64,000 nt of DNA from Veillonellaceae bacterium SB90 (GCA_902364065.1 CABJCJ010000014.1:1-64000), one strand, 5' to 3'; shown: positions 45,345-56,556, counted from the first letter of the stretch. The notes: generated from the letters alone by a model not told the origin. Translations and numbers: made by a program.

Positions 45345-45803
45345 TTGTCCATTGAAGTCGGCAATGTAGTAGAAGGTGTTGTCACGGGCATCACGAATTT
45401 CGGTGCGTTCGTGGAACTGCCAGAGGGCAAGACCGGTCTGATCCATATCTCTGAGGTAGCGGATGTTTATGTAAAGGATGTCCATGATTTTCTCTCGGAA
45501 CGGGATAAAGTCAAGGTCAAGGTGTTGAGTGTGGATGAGCGCGGCAAGATCGGGCTTTCCATCAAGCAGCTTCAGGAAAAGAAGCCGGAGATGCCTGCTC
45601 GCACGGGCAATTCTTCCTTCCGTCCACAGCGCCCGAACCGTGGACCGCGGGATTTCCGCAAGTCAAACCGCTTCAACAATTCTACGGCATCCTTTGAGGA
45701 TAAGCTCTCGAAGTTCCTCAAGGACAGCGACGAGCGGCTGACGGATTTGCGCCGCAAGACGGATTCCAAGCGCGGAGGCCGTGGCTCCCGCCGCTCGGAC
45801 TGA
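45345..45803 (+). CDS. yabR: S1-domain RNA-binding protein (YabR-like)
   Basis: Protein of 152 residues. An S1 OB-fold at 3-72 (GNVVEGVVTGITNFGAFVEL, GLIHISEVAD, IGLSIKQLQ) is followed by a long basic, Arg/Ser/Asn-rich tail. The fold binds RNA; Bacillus YabR has the same layout and location after divIC. TTG start at 45345 behind AAGGAGGAA. Own promoter and terminator. Confidence 0.9.
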   Translation: MSIEVGNVVEGVVTGITNFGAFVELPEGKTGLIHISEVADVYVKDVHDFLSERDKVKVKVLSVDERGKIGLSIKQLQEKKPEMPARTGNSSFRPQRPNRGPRDFRKSNRFNNSTASFEDKLSKFLKDSDERLTDLRRKTDSKRGGRGSRRSD

Positions 45804-45817
45804 TAATCGGTATGATC

Positions 45818-45842
45818 AAAGCACTCTTACGGGGTGCTTTTG
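45818..45842 (+). terminator. Terminator after yabR
   Basis: AAAGCAC (45818-45824) pairs with GTGCTTT (45834-45840), followed by T. Moderate strength. Confidence 0.75.
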
Positions 45843-45900
45843 TGCTTTATGATGAAAATGCCGGTGCCTGTTTGCACGGCCGGCGGATGGAGCGCAGGCA

Positions 45901-47295
45901 ATGATCGGTAAGGTATTGGAGTATTGTGACAATCATGGCTTATTGCAGCCGGGCATGCACGTCCTGGTGGCCTGCTCGGGCGGCCCGGATTCCCTGGCCC
46001 TGCTCGATATCCTGCTACAGCTGCGCGCAATGCGCCGCCTGACCGTCACGGCGGCTCATTTTGAGCATGGCATTCGCGGGCAGGATTCGCGCGACGATGC
46101 GGCCTTTGTGCAGCGGTTCTGTCAGGAACGCGGCATTGTCTGCCTGACTGGAGCTGACGACGTGCCGGCCTTTGCCAGAGAGCGGGGGCTTTCCCTCGAA
46201 CTGGCGGCGCGTACGCTGCGCTACCGGTTCCTCTGGCAGGCCTGTGATGAGGCGGGGGCAGATGTCCTCGCGACGGCGCATCATGCCGATGACCAGGCCG
46301 AAACCGTGCTCATGCGCATCCTGCGCGGCACGGGCCCCGATGGCCTTGCGGCCATGCGCCCCAAACGCGGGCGTCAGATTCGGCCGTTGCTCGGCACCTC
46401 GCGCGCGGATATTGAAGCGTATTGCAGGATGCGTCAGCTGACGCCGCGGCACGATGTGACGAACGATCTGCCGGACTGCACGCGCAACCGCATGCGCCTC
46501 CTGGTGCTGCCGTATCTGCGCGCGCACGCCAATCCCGAGGTTTCCCGGGCACTCTGCCAGCTGGCAGAGCTCGCGTCAGACGAGGACGATTATCTCGAAG
46601 CGGAACTCGCCGCTTCCTGGTCTCAGCTCAAGCCTCCGGGAGAGGCGGATACTCTGCTGCTTGCCCCGTTTGAGAAGCTTCATCCTGCCATGCGCCGCCG
46701 GGCGCTGCGCCGCTTTTTCCGGGAAGTTTCGGGCACGGTAAAGGACCTTGGCTTCCCACATGTCCAGGCGCTGGAACGCCTGGCGGCAGGCGGGAGGACG
46801 GGCTCATCACTTGCCCTTCCCGGCCGCTGGCAGGCGCATGTATCGTACGGCCGCCTCTGCCTGCGAAAACAGGCAGAACGGGCGGCCTGCGCGGAACCGC
46901 ATCAGGCGGTGCCCGTAACCATACCGGGTGAAACGCATTTCGGTCCCTGGGTCCTTTCGGCCAGCCTGCTTGATGAACTGCCTTCCCGGACGAGGCCAAT
47001 GGAGTTTTATCTGGACGCCGGGGCCCTCGCTGATGGACCGCTTTTCCTGCGGACGCGCCGGCCGGGCGATATCATGAGCCTGCCGGCAGGTCACAAAAAA
47101 CTTAAAGATGTATGGATTGACGACAAGATACCGCGTGAAGCGCGCGACAGCATCCCGCTCCTGGCATCGGGCCGCGAGGTCCTCTGGGTGATCGGTCATC
47201 GGCGCGGCTCCCGGTATCCTGTCGCTGAAGATACTGGAAAAATCCTGTATGTTCGGCTAGAAAGAAGAGAGGATAAAGACCATGATGAAAGATGA
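45901..47295 (+). CDS. tilS: tRNA(Ile)-lysidine synthase
   Basis: Protein of 464 residues, the long TilS type. The PP-loop SGGPDS is at residues 26-31, and the TilS-specific [19 protein letters not shown] at about 130 follows. C-terminal domains include [27 protein letters not shown] (about 382-408). It attaches lysine to C34 of the minor tRNA-Ile so that it reads AUA. It overlaps hpt by 14 bases. Confidence 0.95.
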   Translation: MIGKVLEYCDNHGLLQPGMHVLVACSGGPDSLALLDILLQLRAMRRLTVTAAHFEHGIRGQDSRDDAAFVQRFCQERGIVCLTGADDVPAFARERGLSLELAARTLRYRFLWQACDEAGADVLATAHHADDQAETVLMRILRGTGPDGLAAMRPKRGRQIRPLLGTSRADIEAYCRMRQLTPRHDVTNDLPDCTRNRMRLLVLPYLRAHANPEVSRALCQLAELASDEDDYLEAELAASWSQLKPPGEADTLLLAPFEKLHPAMRRRALRRFFREVSGTVKDLGFPHVQALERLAAGGRTGSSLALPGRWQAHVSYGRLCLRKQAERAACAEPHQAVPVTIPGETHFGPWVLSASLLDELPSRTRPMEFYLDAGALADGPLFLRTRRPGDIMSLPAGHKKLKDVWIDDKIPREARDSIPLLASGREVLWVIGHRRGSRYPVAEDTGKILYVRLERREDKDHDER

Positions 47296-47827
47296 TATCG
47301 AGAAAATCGTATTCACAGAAGAAGAACTCAAGAAGCGCATAGCGGAACTTGGTGCTCAGATTACGGAAGATTACAAGGATGCCAAGGAAACGATTTACTG
47401 CGTCGGTATTCTCAAGGGTGCGGTGGTATTCTATACGGATCTCGTGCGCAGCATCAATCTGCCTGTGCATTTCGATTTCATGATTGCTTCGAGCTATGGC
47501 AACGGCACGGAAACGAGCGGTACGGTCAAGATTCTCAAGGATCTTGACTACGATGTGGAAGGAAAACACCTGATCATCATCGAAGATATCATAGACTCGG
47601 GTACGACGATGAATTACCTCATGAAGTATTTCCGCGAGCGCAAACCGAAAAGCGTCAAGCTTTGCTCCCTGCTTTCCAAGCCGTCCCGCCGTACGGTCGA
47701 TGTGCACATCGATTACTGCGGCTATACGGTGCCGGATGAGTTCCTGGTGGGCTATGGCCTTGATTATGCAGAGAAGTACCGGAATCTGCCATATATCGGT
47801 GTGCTGAAGCCTGAGGTCTACGCATGA
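47282..47827 (+). CDS. hpt: Hypoxanthine phosphoribosyltransferase
   Basis: Protein of 181 residues. The PRPP-binding loop [12 protein letters not shown] (about 99-110) and the ending [23 protein letters not shown] are typical. It salvages hypoxanthine and guanine to IMP and GMP. The first of two adjacent ATGs is used because GAGAGG is 9 bases before it. tilS-hpt-ftsH is a widely kept order in Firmicutes. Confidence 0.97.
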   Translation: MMKDDIEKIVFTEEELKKRIAELGAQITEDYKDAKETIYCVGILKGAVVFYTDLVRSINLPVHFDFMIASSYGNGTETSGTVKILKDLDYDVEGKHLIIIEDIIDSGTTMNYLMKYFRERKPKSVKLCSLLSKPSRRTVDVHIDYCGYTVPDEFLVGYGLDYAEKYRNLPYIGVLKPEVYA

Positions 47828-47870
47828 AGAACCGGTACGCCTCGACTCTGGAACGAAGGGGGACAATGGT

Positions 47871-49859
<1,989 letters not shown>

Positions 49860-49872
49860 GGTGCAATTTTTG

Positions 49873-49911
49873 GCGAAGAACATGCCGGAAGGTGTGTCCT
49901 TCGCTTTTTTT
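49873..49911 (+). terminator. Terminator after ftsH
   Basis: GCGAAG (49873-49878) pairs with CTTCGC (49899-49904) around an inner GAAGG/CCTTC hairpin, followed by seven T. Confidence 0.82.
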
Positions 49912-49968
49912 ATCACCCGTTACGGTGTATAATAAAACGATGTATTGAAGAATGGGGAGGTGGCGTAT

Positions 49969-50952
49969 TTGCGCGCAAAAATACTTTCCCTGCTGCGCTC
50001 GGCAGGGGATTCCTATCTTTCCGGTGAAGAAATCGCAAAGCGGCTAGGCGTTTCGCGTACGGCCGTCTGGAAGCACATCCAGGAGCTCCGGGAGAGCGGC
50101 TACGATATCGTGAGCCATTCCCGCAGCGGCTATTCGCTGCGAGAGGCGCCGGACCGCCTGCTGGCGGAAGAGATCCGGCATGGTCTGCAGACACGGATTG
50201 TCGGCAGGGAAATCCATGCCTACGAGTCCATCGATTCGACCAACCTTGAGGCGAAACGGCTGGCTCAGAAGGGGGCGCCAGACGGCACTGTCGTGGTAGC
50301 CGAGGAGCAGGGCGCCGGACGAGGCCGGCTGGAGCGCCAGTTCTTTTCGCCGCGCGGCAGGGGCATCTGGTTTTCCGTGCTGCTGCGTCCTCCCTTCCTG
50401 CCGCAGGAAGCGCCAAAATGCACGCTGCTGGCCGCTGTGGCCGTGGCCCGTGCCATGAAATCCTTCGGCCTGCAGGCCGGGATCAAATGGCCCAACGATA
50501 TCCTGTATCAGGGCAGGAAACTCGTGGGCATCCTGACCGAGATGAGTGCGGAGATGGACAGCATCAATTATGTCATCATCGGCACCGGCATCAATGTCAA
50601 TATCGCGCAGGAAGAATTCCCCGCAGAGATTCGCGCCGTCGCGACGTCCCTGCAGGAGATGAAGGGGGAGAAAGTACCGCGCGTGCCGTTTTTCCGCGCA
50701 GTCCTGCACGAATTCGATGTGCTCTATCAGCTCGTGAAGGAACAGGGCTTTGACGGCGTTTTTGACGCCTGGCGCGAATTCAGCATCACGCTCGGCCGCG
50801 AGGTACGCGTCATCGGCGTCCGCAGCGGTGAGAGCTTTACGGGCAAAGCCGTCGACATCGATCCCGACGGCGCCCTGCTCGTCGATACGCCGGACGGCCG
50901 CCGCCGCGTGCTGGCGGGTGATGTGTCAATCCGCCCCAGTCATATGGAGTAA
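49969..50952 (+). CDS. birA: Bifunctional biotin--protein ligase / biotin operon repressor
   Basis: Protein of 327 residues. N-terminal HTH (about 12-45, SGEEIAKRLGVSRTAVWKHIQEL), central ligase with GAGRGRLERQFFSP and KWPNDI, and the C-terminal SH3-like domain. It makes biotinyl-AMP, biotinylates carboxylases, and represses biotin genes when loaded. The TTG at 49969 is chosen because GGGGAGG is 8 bases upstream; the TTG at 49945 lies before that site. Confidence 0.95.
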   Translation: MRAKILSLLRSAGDSYLSGEEIAKRLGVSRTAVWKHIQELRESGYDIVSHSRSGYSLREAPDRLLAEEIRHGLQTRIVGREIHAYESIDSTNLEAKRLAQKGAPDGTVVVAEEQGAGRGRLERQFFSPRGRGIWFSVLLRPPFLPQEAPKCTLLAAVAVARAMKSFGLQAGIKWPNDILYQGRKLVGILTEMSAEMDSINYVIIGTGINVNIAQEEFPAEIRAVATSLQEMKGEKVPRVPFFRAVLHEFDVLYQLVKEQGFDGVFDAWREFSITLGREVRVIGVRSGESFTGKAVDIDPDGALLVDTPDGRRRVLAGDVSIRPSHME

Positions 50953-50974
50953 GAGTTCTACAGGAGGAATCCCT

Positions 50975-51772
50975 TTGTTATTAGTCTTGGATATCGGGAA
51001 TACCAATATCGTCATGGGGACCTACGAAGGTCGCCAGCTCATGAAACACTGGCGCATCTCGACGGACCGCCAGAAGACCGGTGATGAATACGGCATGCTC
51101 ATCAATGCTCTGTTTGCGTATCAGGGCATCAAGATGACGGATATCGAGGCCATCATCATTTCCTCGGTCGTACCGCCGCTTGTCGTGCCGCTCGTCAAGA
51201 TGTGCGAGCGTTATTTCCGCCTGCGGCCGCTCGTCGTCGGCCCCGGCATCAAGACGGGCATCCGTCTGAACTATGAGAATCCGCGCGCCATTGGTGCCGA
51301 CCGCATCGTCAATGTGGTCGGTGCCTATGAACAGTACGGCGGCCCCCTGATCGTCATTGATATCGGCACGGCGACGACATTTGATGTCGTGGCGGAGAAC
51401 GGGGATTTCCTCGGCGGGGTCATTGCACCTGGCATCGGCACGAGTGCCGACGCCCTGTTCCAGCGCGCTGCCCAGCTGCCGCGCATCGAACTTGTGCCGC
51501 CCAAGCAGATCATTTGCCGCAACACGATACAGGGCATGCAGGCGGGGATCATCTTTGGTTACGTGGGGCAGATCGATGAGATCGTGCGCCGCATCAAGCA
51601 GGAAATGGGTGGCGAGAAGCCGGTCAAGGTCATCGCGACAGGCGGTCTGGCCCGCATGATCTCGCGCGAATCCTCGACCATCGATACCATCGACCATTTC
51701 CTGACATTGACAGGCCTGCGGGTGCTCTATGAACGCAATCAGGAACGTGTACAGGAGAGGCATAATAAATGA
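50975..51772 (+). CDS. coaX: Type III pantothenate kinase
   Basis: Protein of 265 residues. The N-terminal LDIGNTNIVMG phosphate loop, RIGAD-type AIGADRIVN, and VIDIGTATTFD are characteristic of CoaX. It phosphorylates pantothenate, the first step to coenzyme A. TTG start at 50975 with AGGAGGAA 5 bases before. It overlaps dusB (ATGA). Position after ftsH matches Bacillus except that birA is inserted before it and hslO is absent. Confidence 0.96.
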   Translation: MLLVLDIGNTNIVMGTYEGRQLMKHWRISTDRQKTGDEYGMLINALFAYQGIKMTDIEAIIISSVVPPLVVPLVKMCERYFRLRPLVVGPGIKTGIRLNYENPRAIGADRIVNVVGAYEQYGGPLIVIDIGTATTFDVVAENGDFLGGVIAPGIGTSADALFQRAAQLPRIELVPPKQIICRNTIQGMQAGIIFGYVGQIDEIVRRIKQEMGGEKPVKVIATGGLARMISRESSTIDTIDHFLTLTGLRVLYERNQERVQERHNK

Positions 51773-52734
51773 AAATCGGCAAGTTCCATTTTGATACGCC
51801 GGTATTCCTCGCGCCGATGGCCGGCGTGACGGATACGGCCTACCGCGTCATCGCGCACGATATGGGCTGCCCGCTCTGCTATGCGGAGATGGTATCCTGT
51901 CAGGGCATCCATTTCCGCAACGAGCGCACGCTCTCCATGCTGCAGTCGGAGCCGGAGGAGCGGCCGCTTGCCATGCAGATCTTTGCCAATACGCCGGAGA
52001 TGGCGGCGGAAGCGGCCCGCTATGTCGAAGCGCTCGGCACAGCGGACATCCTCGATTTCAATATGGGCTGCCCGGCACCGAAGATCGTCAAGAACGGCGA
52101 GGGCTCCGCACTGATGCGCGAGCCGCGTCTGGCCTATGAGATCCTCTCGGCTGTCCGCAAGGCCGTAAAGATGCCGTTTACCGTGAAGATGCGCAAGGGC
52201 TGGGACGACGATCACGTCAATGTGATCGAGATGGCAAAGCTGGCGGAAGAAGCCGGCGTCGATGCCATCGCGGTCCACGGACGTACGCGCGAGCAGTTTT
52301 ACCGCGGGCATGCCGACTGGGAAATCATCGGCCGTGTCAAGGAGAGCGTCAGCATCCCCGTCATTGCGAATGGCGATGTGCGCACGGAAGACGATCTCGA
52401 CGAAATCCGCCGTGTGACGAACTGCGACGGTGTCATGATTGGCCGGGCCGCACAGGGCAATCCCTGGATTTTCCGGCAGCTGACGCATTACTGGAAAACC
52501 GGCGAGCGCCTGCCGGGGCCGACGATGCAGGAACGCGCGGAGGTGCTGCTGCGCCATCTCGACCTCCTGCTCCAATATAAGGGCGATTATGTAGGTCCCA
52601 GAGAGATGCGCAAGCATGCGACCTGGTACACGCGGGGCATCACGCATGGTGCTGTGCTGCGCGAGTTGTTCAACAAGGCGGTGACGCGGCAGGACTTTGT
52701 CGCGATCATCGATGCATATTTCAAGAAAGGATGA
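51769..52734 (+). CDS. dusB: tRNA-dihydrouridine synthase
   Basis: Protein of 321 residues. FLAPMAGVTD opens the FMN TIM barrel; the catalytic Cys101 is in NMGCPAPKIVKNGEGSAL; AVHGRTREQFYRGHADW and GDVRTEDD follow. It reduces uridines in the tRNA D loop with NADPH. Translationally coupled to coaX by ATGA overlap, with GGAGAGG upstream. Confidence 0.96.
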   Translation: MKIGKFHFDTPVFLAPMAGVTDTAYRVIAHDMGCPLCYAEMVSCQGIHFRNERTLSMLQSEPEERPLAMQIFANTPEMAAEAARYVEALGTADILDFNMGCPAPKIVKNGEGSALMREPRLAYEILSAVRKAVKMPFTVKMRKGWDDDHVNVIEMAKLAEEAGVDAIAVHGRTREQFYRGHADWEIIGRVKESVSIPVIANGDVRTEDDLDEIRRVTNCDGVMIGRAAQGNPWIFRQLTHYWKTGERLPGPTMQERAEVLLRHLDLLLQYKGDYVGPREMRKHATWYTRGITHGAVLRELFNKAVTRQDFVAIIDAYFKKG

Positions 52735-52739
52735 TTTTC

Positions 52740-54128
52740 ATGGCGGAAACGAAGAAGGTTCCAGTCTGGAATCAGTACAGCGAGGAGGAAAAGCAGGCAC
52801 TCGAGAAACTCTGCACGGGATATCGTGAATTCCTGTCCACCTGCAAGACGGAGCGCGAGAGTGTCAAAGAAGCCGTGCGCCAGGCACGTGAGGCCGGGTA
52901 CCGCGACCTCAAGGAAGTCATTGCCTCCGGCCACAAGCTGGAAGCCGGGGACAAGGTATATGCCGTCAACATGAAGAAGTCCATCGTGCTGTTCCAGGTC
53001 GGCGAGGCCCCGATTGCCTACGGCATGAATATCCTTGGTGCCCATATCGATACGTGCCGTCTCGATGTGAAGCAGAATCCGCTTTATGAAGATGGAGGCC
53101 TCGCGTATCTCGATACGCATTACTACGGCGGCATCAAGAAATACCAGTGGGTCACGCTGCCGCTGGCCCTGCACGGCGTCGTGGTGAAGCCGGACGGCAA
53201 GGTCATCGAGGTCTGCATCGGCGAGGATGAAGGCGACCCGGTATTCTGCGTCACGGACCTTCTAATCCATCTCTCACAGGAGCAGATGAAGAAGAATGCA
53301 GCCAAGGTGGTCGAAGGCGAGGACCTCGACATTCTCGTCGGCAATCATCCGCTTGCGGGTGAGGACAAGGAGGCCGTCAAGGCCGGCGTTCTGAAGCTCA
53401 TCAAGGAGAAATACGATATCGATGAAGAGGATTTCGAGTCGGCGGAGCTGGCGCTCGTGCCGGCCGGCAAGGCGCGTGATCTCGGCTTTGACCGCAGCAT
53501 GATCCTGGCTTACGGGCAGGATGACCGTGTCTGTGCCTACACGTCTCTGCGCGCGATGCTCGAGACGGAGTATGTGCGCCGTACGGCCTGCTGCCTGCTC
53601 GTCGACAAGGAGGAGATTGGCAGTGTCGGCGCTACGGGCATGCAGTCGCATTTCTTTGAGAATACGGTTGCGGAGCTCCTCAATGCTATGGGCGTGTACA
53701 GCGAATTGACACTGCGCCGCACGCTGGCCAATTCGAAGATGCTTTCGTCGGATGTCTCGAGTGCTTATGACGCTCTGTATGCCTCGGCCTTTGACAAGAA
53801 GAACGTGGCGTATTTCGGCCGTGGCATGGTCTTCAACAAGTTCACGGGTGCCCGCGGCAAATCGGGGTCGAACGATGCCAACGCGGAATATCTCGCGGAG
53901 CTTCGCCGCATCCTGAACAAGCATCATGTGCATTATCAGCTGGCGGAACTCGGCCGTGTCGACCTCGGCGGCGGCGGTACGATTGCCTATATCATGAGCC
54001 TTTACGGCATGCAGGTCATCGACAGCGGCGTGGGCGTCATCAGCATGCATTCCCCGTGGGAGGCCACGAGCAAGGTCGATATCTATGAGACGCGCAAGGG
54101 ATATACGGCCTTCCTGCTCGAAGCATAA
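52740..54128 (+). CDS. M18 family aminopeptidase
   Basis: Protein of 462 residues. Metal-site segments GAHIDTCRLDVKQNPLYED and DKEEIGSVGATGMQSH are typical of family M18 (aspartyl aminopeptidase type), including the substrate-recognising His near the C-terminus (ISMHSPWEATSKVD). It is a cytosolic, two-metal exopeptidase that removes N-terminal residues, commonly acidic ones. ATG at 52740, 8 bases after AAGAAAGGA; it starts only 5 bases after dusB. Confidence 0.92.
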   Translation: MAETKKVPVWNQYSEEEKQALEKLCTGYREFLSTCKTERESVKEAVRQAREAGYRDLKEVIASGHKLEAGDKVYAVNMKKSIVLFQVGEAPIAYGMNILGAHIDTCRLDVKQNPLYEDGGLAYLDTHYYGGIKKYQWVTLPLALHGVVVKPDGKVIEVCIGEDEGDPVFCVTDLLIHLSQEQMKKNAAKVVEGEDLDILVGNHPLAGEDKEAVKAGVLKLIKEKYDIDEEDFESAELALVPAGKARDLGFDRSMILAYGQDDRVCAYTSLRAMLETEYVRRTACCLLVDKEEIGSVGATGMQSHFFENTVAELLNAMGVYSELTLRRTLANSKMLSSDVSSAYDALYASAFDKKNVAYFGRGMVFNKFTGARGKSGSNDANAEYLAELRRILNKHHVHYQLAELGRVDLGGGGTIAYIMSLYGMQVIDSGVGVISMHSPWEATSKVDIYETRKGYTAFLLEA

Positions 54129-54170
54129 AGGCACTGTGAGAGGTATGACATCTCGGCTGTTCGTATAACA

Positions 54171-54212
54171 AAAAAGCCTGCATCATCCTGATCGGGATGA
54201 TGCAGGCTTTTT
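54171..54212. terminator. Bidirectional terminator between M18 and deoD genes
   Basis: A perfect 18-bp stem (54171-54188 with 54195-54212) whose ends are A5 and T5, between convergent genes. It can stop transcription from both sides. Confidence 0.95.
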
Positions 54213-54222
54213 ATTTTGTATC

Positions 54223-54933
54223 TTAGTCTTCGATGGCCGTTTCGAGGGCAATCTTGATCATGTCGTTGAAGGACGTCTGGCGTTCTTCTGCCGAGCAGCT
54301 CTCGCCGGTCAGCAGATGGTCGCTGACGGTGAAGAGGGCGAGTGCCTGGACATGGAACTGGGCGGCAATCGTGTAGAGTGCGGCGGATTCCATCTCGACG
54401 GCGAGTACACCGTACTGGCGGAGCTTGTCGTTGTCAATCTCATCGTCGTAGAAGCGGTCTGCCGAGAGGATATTGCCGACCTTTACGGGCAGATTCAGGC
54501 TGCGCGCATTGGTGACGGCCTTCTCGAGCAGGCTGTAGTCGGCAATCGGCGCGTAGTTGATCGAACCGCCGAAGATGTTGCGGATGATCGAGGAGTCCGT
54601 GCTGGCCGCCTGGGCGATGAGTACGTCGCGGAGCTTCAGGTCCTTGTGCATGGCGCCGCAGGTGCCGACGCGGAAGAGTTTCTTGACGCCATATTCCTTG
54701 ATGAGCTCATGGGTGTAGATGGAGATGGAAGGAATGCCCATGCCCGTGCCCTGTACGGAGACGGGGACGCCTTTGTAGGTGCCCGTGAAGCCGAGGATGT
54801 TGCGAACCGACGTGTACTGTTTCGGGTTCTCGAGGAAGTTTTCCGCGATGAATTTTGCGCGCAGCGGGTCGCCCGGCAGCAGGATGCGCTCGGCGATCTC
54901 GCCTTTTTCAGCAGCAATATGAGGTGTAGCCAT
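54223..54933 (-). CDS. deoD: Purine nucleoside phosphorylase, DeoD type
   Basis: Protein of 236 residues, the hexameric bacterial PNP type: [15 protein letters not shown], the [12 protein letters not shown] block, RVGTCGAM, and [10 protein letters not shown] with the nucleoside-binding Glu. It splits purine nucleosides with phosphate. The ATG at 54933 is preferred over 54939 because AAAGGAG would be too close to the latter. A TATAAT at 55010-55005 on the minus strand may be its -10. Confidence 0.96.
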   Translation of the reverse strand: MATPHIAAEKGEIAERILLPGDPLRAKFIAENFLENPKQYTSVRNILGFTGTYKGVPVSVQGTGMGIPSISIYTHELIKEYGVKKLFRVGTCGAMHKDLKLRDVLIAQAASTDSSIIRNIFGGSINYAPIADYSLLEKAVTNARSLNLPVKVGNILSADRFYDDEIDNDKLRQYGVLAVEMESAALYTIAAQFHVQALALFTVSDHLLTGESCSAEERQTSFNDMIKIALETAIED

Positions 54934-54959
54934 GGTCATTCTCCTTTACATGTTCCGTG

Positions 54960-54988
54960 CAGATAAAATGCTATCTGTTCTGAAAATT
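54960..54988 (-). promoter_or_regulatory. Inverted repeat and possible CodY-like site in the deoD leader
   Basis: CAGATA (54960-54965) and TATCTG (54972-54977) form a perfect 6-bp inverted repeat. The adjoining bases 54974-54988 match the CodY consensus AATTTTCWGAAAATT at 12 of 15 positions. It lies between the likely -10 and the start of deoD. Role is speculative. Confidence 0.35.
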
Positions 54989-55154
54989 TAAAACCTATGG
55001 CCTAATTATAAAAAAAAATAAGGAATAAGAAAAGCCCACCTGTCCCTTTTTCCCATGACGATTCCGCATGAATCCCGGTGTTATCCACGCATACATGTAC
55101 AAAATCCCGCTGAATCGCTGTTGGATGTACAGCCTTGTAACGTTGAGACAAAAA

Positions 55155-55184
55155 TTGACAAATCGATGAAAAATGTGTTATAAT
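55155..55184 (+). promoter_or_regulatory. Promoter of rnpB
   Basis: Consensus TTGACA at 55155-55160 and TATAAT at 55179-55184 with an 18-bp spacer; transcription would begin near 55191, just before the first RNase P helix. Confidence 0.92.
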
Positions 55185-55191
55185 CCGAGAT

Positions 55192-55556
55192 GTTGATATA
55201 AGTTGTCAGGACAATCGCGGCAGCCCTCGAGGCTGATGAGGAAAGTCCGGGCTCCATAGGGCGAGTGTGCTGGATAACGTCCAGCGAGGGTGACCTCAGG
55301 GAAAGTGCTATAGAGATTTAGACCGCCTGACTTGTCAGGCAAGGGTGGAAAGGTGCGGTAAGAGCGCACCAGCAGACCAGGTGACTGGCTGGCTTTGGTA
55401 AACCCCACACGGAGCAAGACCGAATAGGGAAGGGATGATGCGGCCCGCGGAACCTTCCGGGTTGAGTCGCTTGAGCCGGCAGGCAACTGCCGTGCCTAGA
55501 TAAATGATTGTCACCGCGCAAGCGGAACAGAACTCGGCTTACTGATGACTTATAAC
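55192..55556 (+). ncRNA. rnpB: RNase P RNA (bacterial type A)
   Basis: The conserved blocks GAGGAAAGTCCGGGCTCC near the 5' end and ACAGAACTCGGCTTA near the 3' end are both present. The terminal helix P1 pairs 55197-55209 with 55542-55554 over 13 positions. The RNA is the catalytic subunit that trims tRNA 5' ends. Bases 54989-55154 before it hold no gene. Confidence 0.96.
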
Positions 55557-55571
55557 ACGATGCATGCAACG

Positions 55572-55598
55572 AGGCTGCCCCTTCTGGCAGCCTGTTTT
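55572..55598 (+). terminator. Terminator of rnpB
   Basis: AGGCTGCC (55572-55579) pairs with GGCAGCCT (55586-55593), followed by GTTTTC. Confidence 0.87.
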
Positions 55599-55672
55599 CA
55601 TGTCTGGGGGGAATCTGAAAACAATCTGAAAGAATTTCATACAAACGCAAAAAAGAATCATCAAGTGACAGG

Positions 55673-55695
55673 AATACGACGACTTTTGTCGTATT
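55673..55695 (+). promoter_or_regulatory. Inverted repeat at the promoter of the NlpC/P60 gene
   Basis: AATACGAC (55673-55680) and GTCGTATT (55688-55695) form a perfect 8-bp inverted repeat with a 7-bp spacer, just ahead of and overlapping the AT-rich TATTATATATATTAGAAT segment that should hold the -10. It looks like an operator. Confidence 0.5.
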
Positions 55696-55721
55696 ATATA
55701 TATTAGAATTGGGTTTAACAG

Positions 55722-55868
55722 AATAAGCTGAGTCCAGCCCAGGAGCGGGGGAACCAAGTTTTTGGGGTGAACGTCTGGCTCACGGTGTCAGACCGCAAAG
55801 GTCTTCATGGTGAAAAAGGCGAGGGTGGTCTTCTCTACCCTAACCCGGCAGCTAACCTCGTAAGCGAA
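55722..55868 (+). promoter_or_regulatory. c-di-AMP (ydaO/yuaA) riboswitch
   Basis: The conserved ydaO blocks appear in order: GGAGCGGGGGAACCA, TTTTGGGGTGAA, a middle helix region, CTACCCTAACCCGGCAGCTA and ACCTCGTAAGCG. This class binds cyclic di-AMP, usually switches expression off, and is often found before cell-wall hydrolase genes, exactly as here. The ligand is inferred from the class. Boundaries are approximate. Confidence 0.93.
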
Positions 55869-55887
55869 GAGAGAGAGGAGTGGCTTT

Positions 55888-56550
55888 TTGAGTAAAGCAA
55901 TGCGTATTTTCGCACTATCCATGATCCTTATGTGCTGGTTTTCTGTGGCGGGGGCGTCAGCGTTCCGCGTCGGAGACCAGGGCAGCGATGTAGCAGAGAT
56001 CCAGGGGCAGTTGGCCAGCCTGGGCTACGATGTCGCAGCAGATGGTGACTACGGTCCCGCTACGGCAGAAGCAGTCAAGGCCTTCCAGGTCACCCAGGGC
56101 CTCAGTGCAGACGGCCTTGTCGGTCCGTCCACCTATGCGGCACTGCTCGGCAAGTCCATGCCGGAAGTCAGCCGTGGCACAAACTACATCTCGCGCCGTG
56201 TCGTATCGGAGTCGATGAATTACCTCGGCGTGCCGTATGTATTTGGCGGCACGACGCCGAGCGGGTTTGACTGCTCCGGCTACGTCCGCTATGTGTTTGC
56301 TCATGCCGGCGTTTATCTGCCGCGCACGGCTGATGCACAGTATGAATGCGGCTATCCGGTGTCCACAGGTGAGCTCGTGGCAGGCGATCTCGTGTTCTTC
56401 TCCACGTATGAACCGGGTCCGTCTCACGTTGGCATCTACCTTGGCGATGGTGAGTTCATCAATGCCTCGTCGAGCCAGGGCGTGTCCATTGCTTCCCTGT
56501 ACAGTTCTTATTGGGGTTCCTGCTATATTGGTGCCCGTCGCGTAATGTAA
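55888..56550 (+). CDS. Secreted NlpC/P60 peptidoglycan endopeptidase with PG-binding domain
   Basis: Protein of 220 residues. Signal peptide (1-25), a PG_binding_1 domain (about 28-88), then the NlpC/P60 domain (about 103-220) with catalytic Cys129 in FDCSGY, His180 in SHVGIYLG and Asn192 as the third polar residue. It cleaves peptide stems of peptidoglycan outside the cytoplasmic membrane. TTG start at 55888 with GAGAGGAG upstream; an ATG four codons later is also possible. Control by the c-di-AMP riboswitch fits a link between second messenger and wall turnover. Confidence 0.93.
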   Translation: MSKAMRIFALSMILMCWFSVAGASAFRVGDQGSDVAEIQGQLASLGYDVAADGDYGPATAEAVKAFQVTQGLSADGLVGPSTYAALLGKSMPEVSRGTNYISRRVVSESMNYLGVPYVFGGTTPSGFDCSGYVRYVFAHAGVYLPRTADAQYECGYPVSTGELVAGDLVFFSTYEPGPSHVGIYLGDGEFINASSSQGVSIASLYSSYWGSCYIGARRVM

Positions 56551-56556
56551 TTTTTT

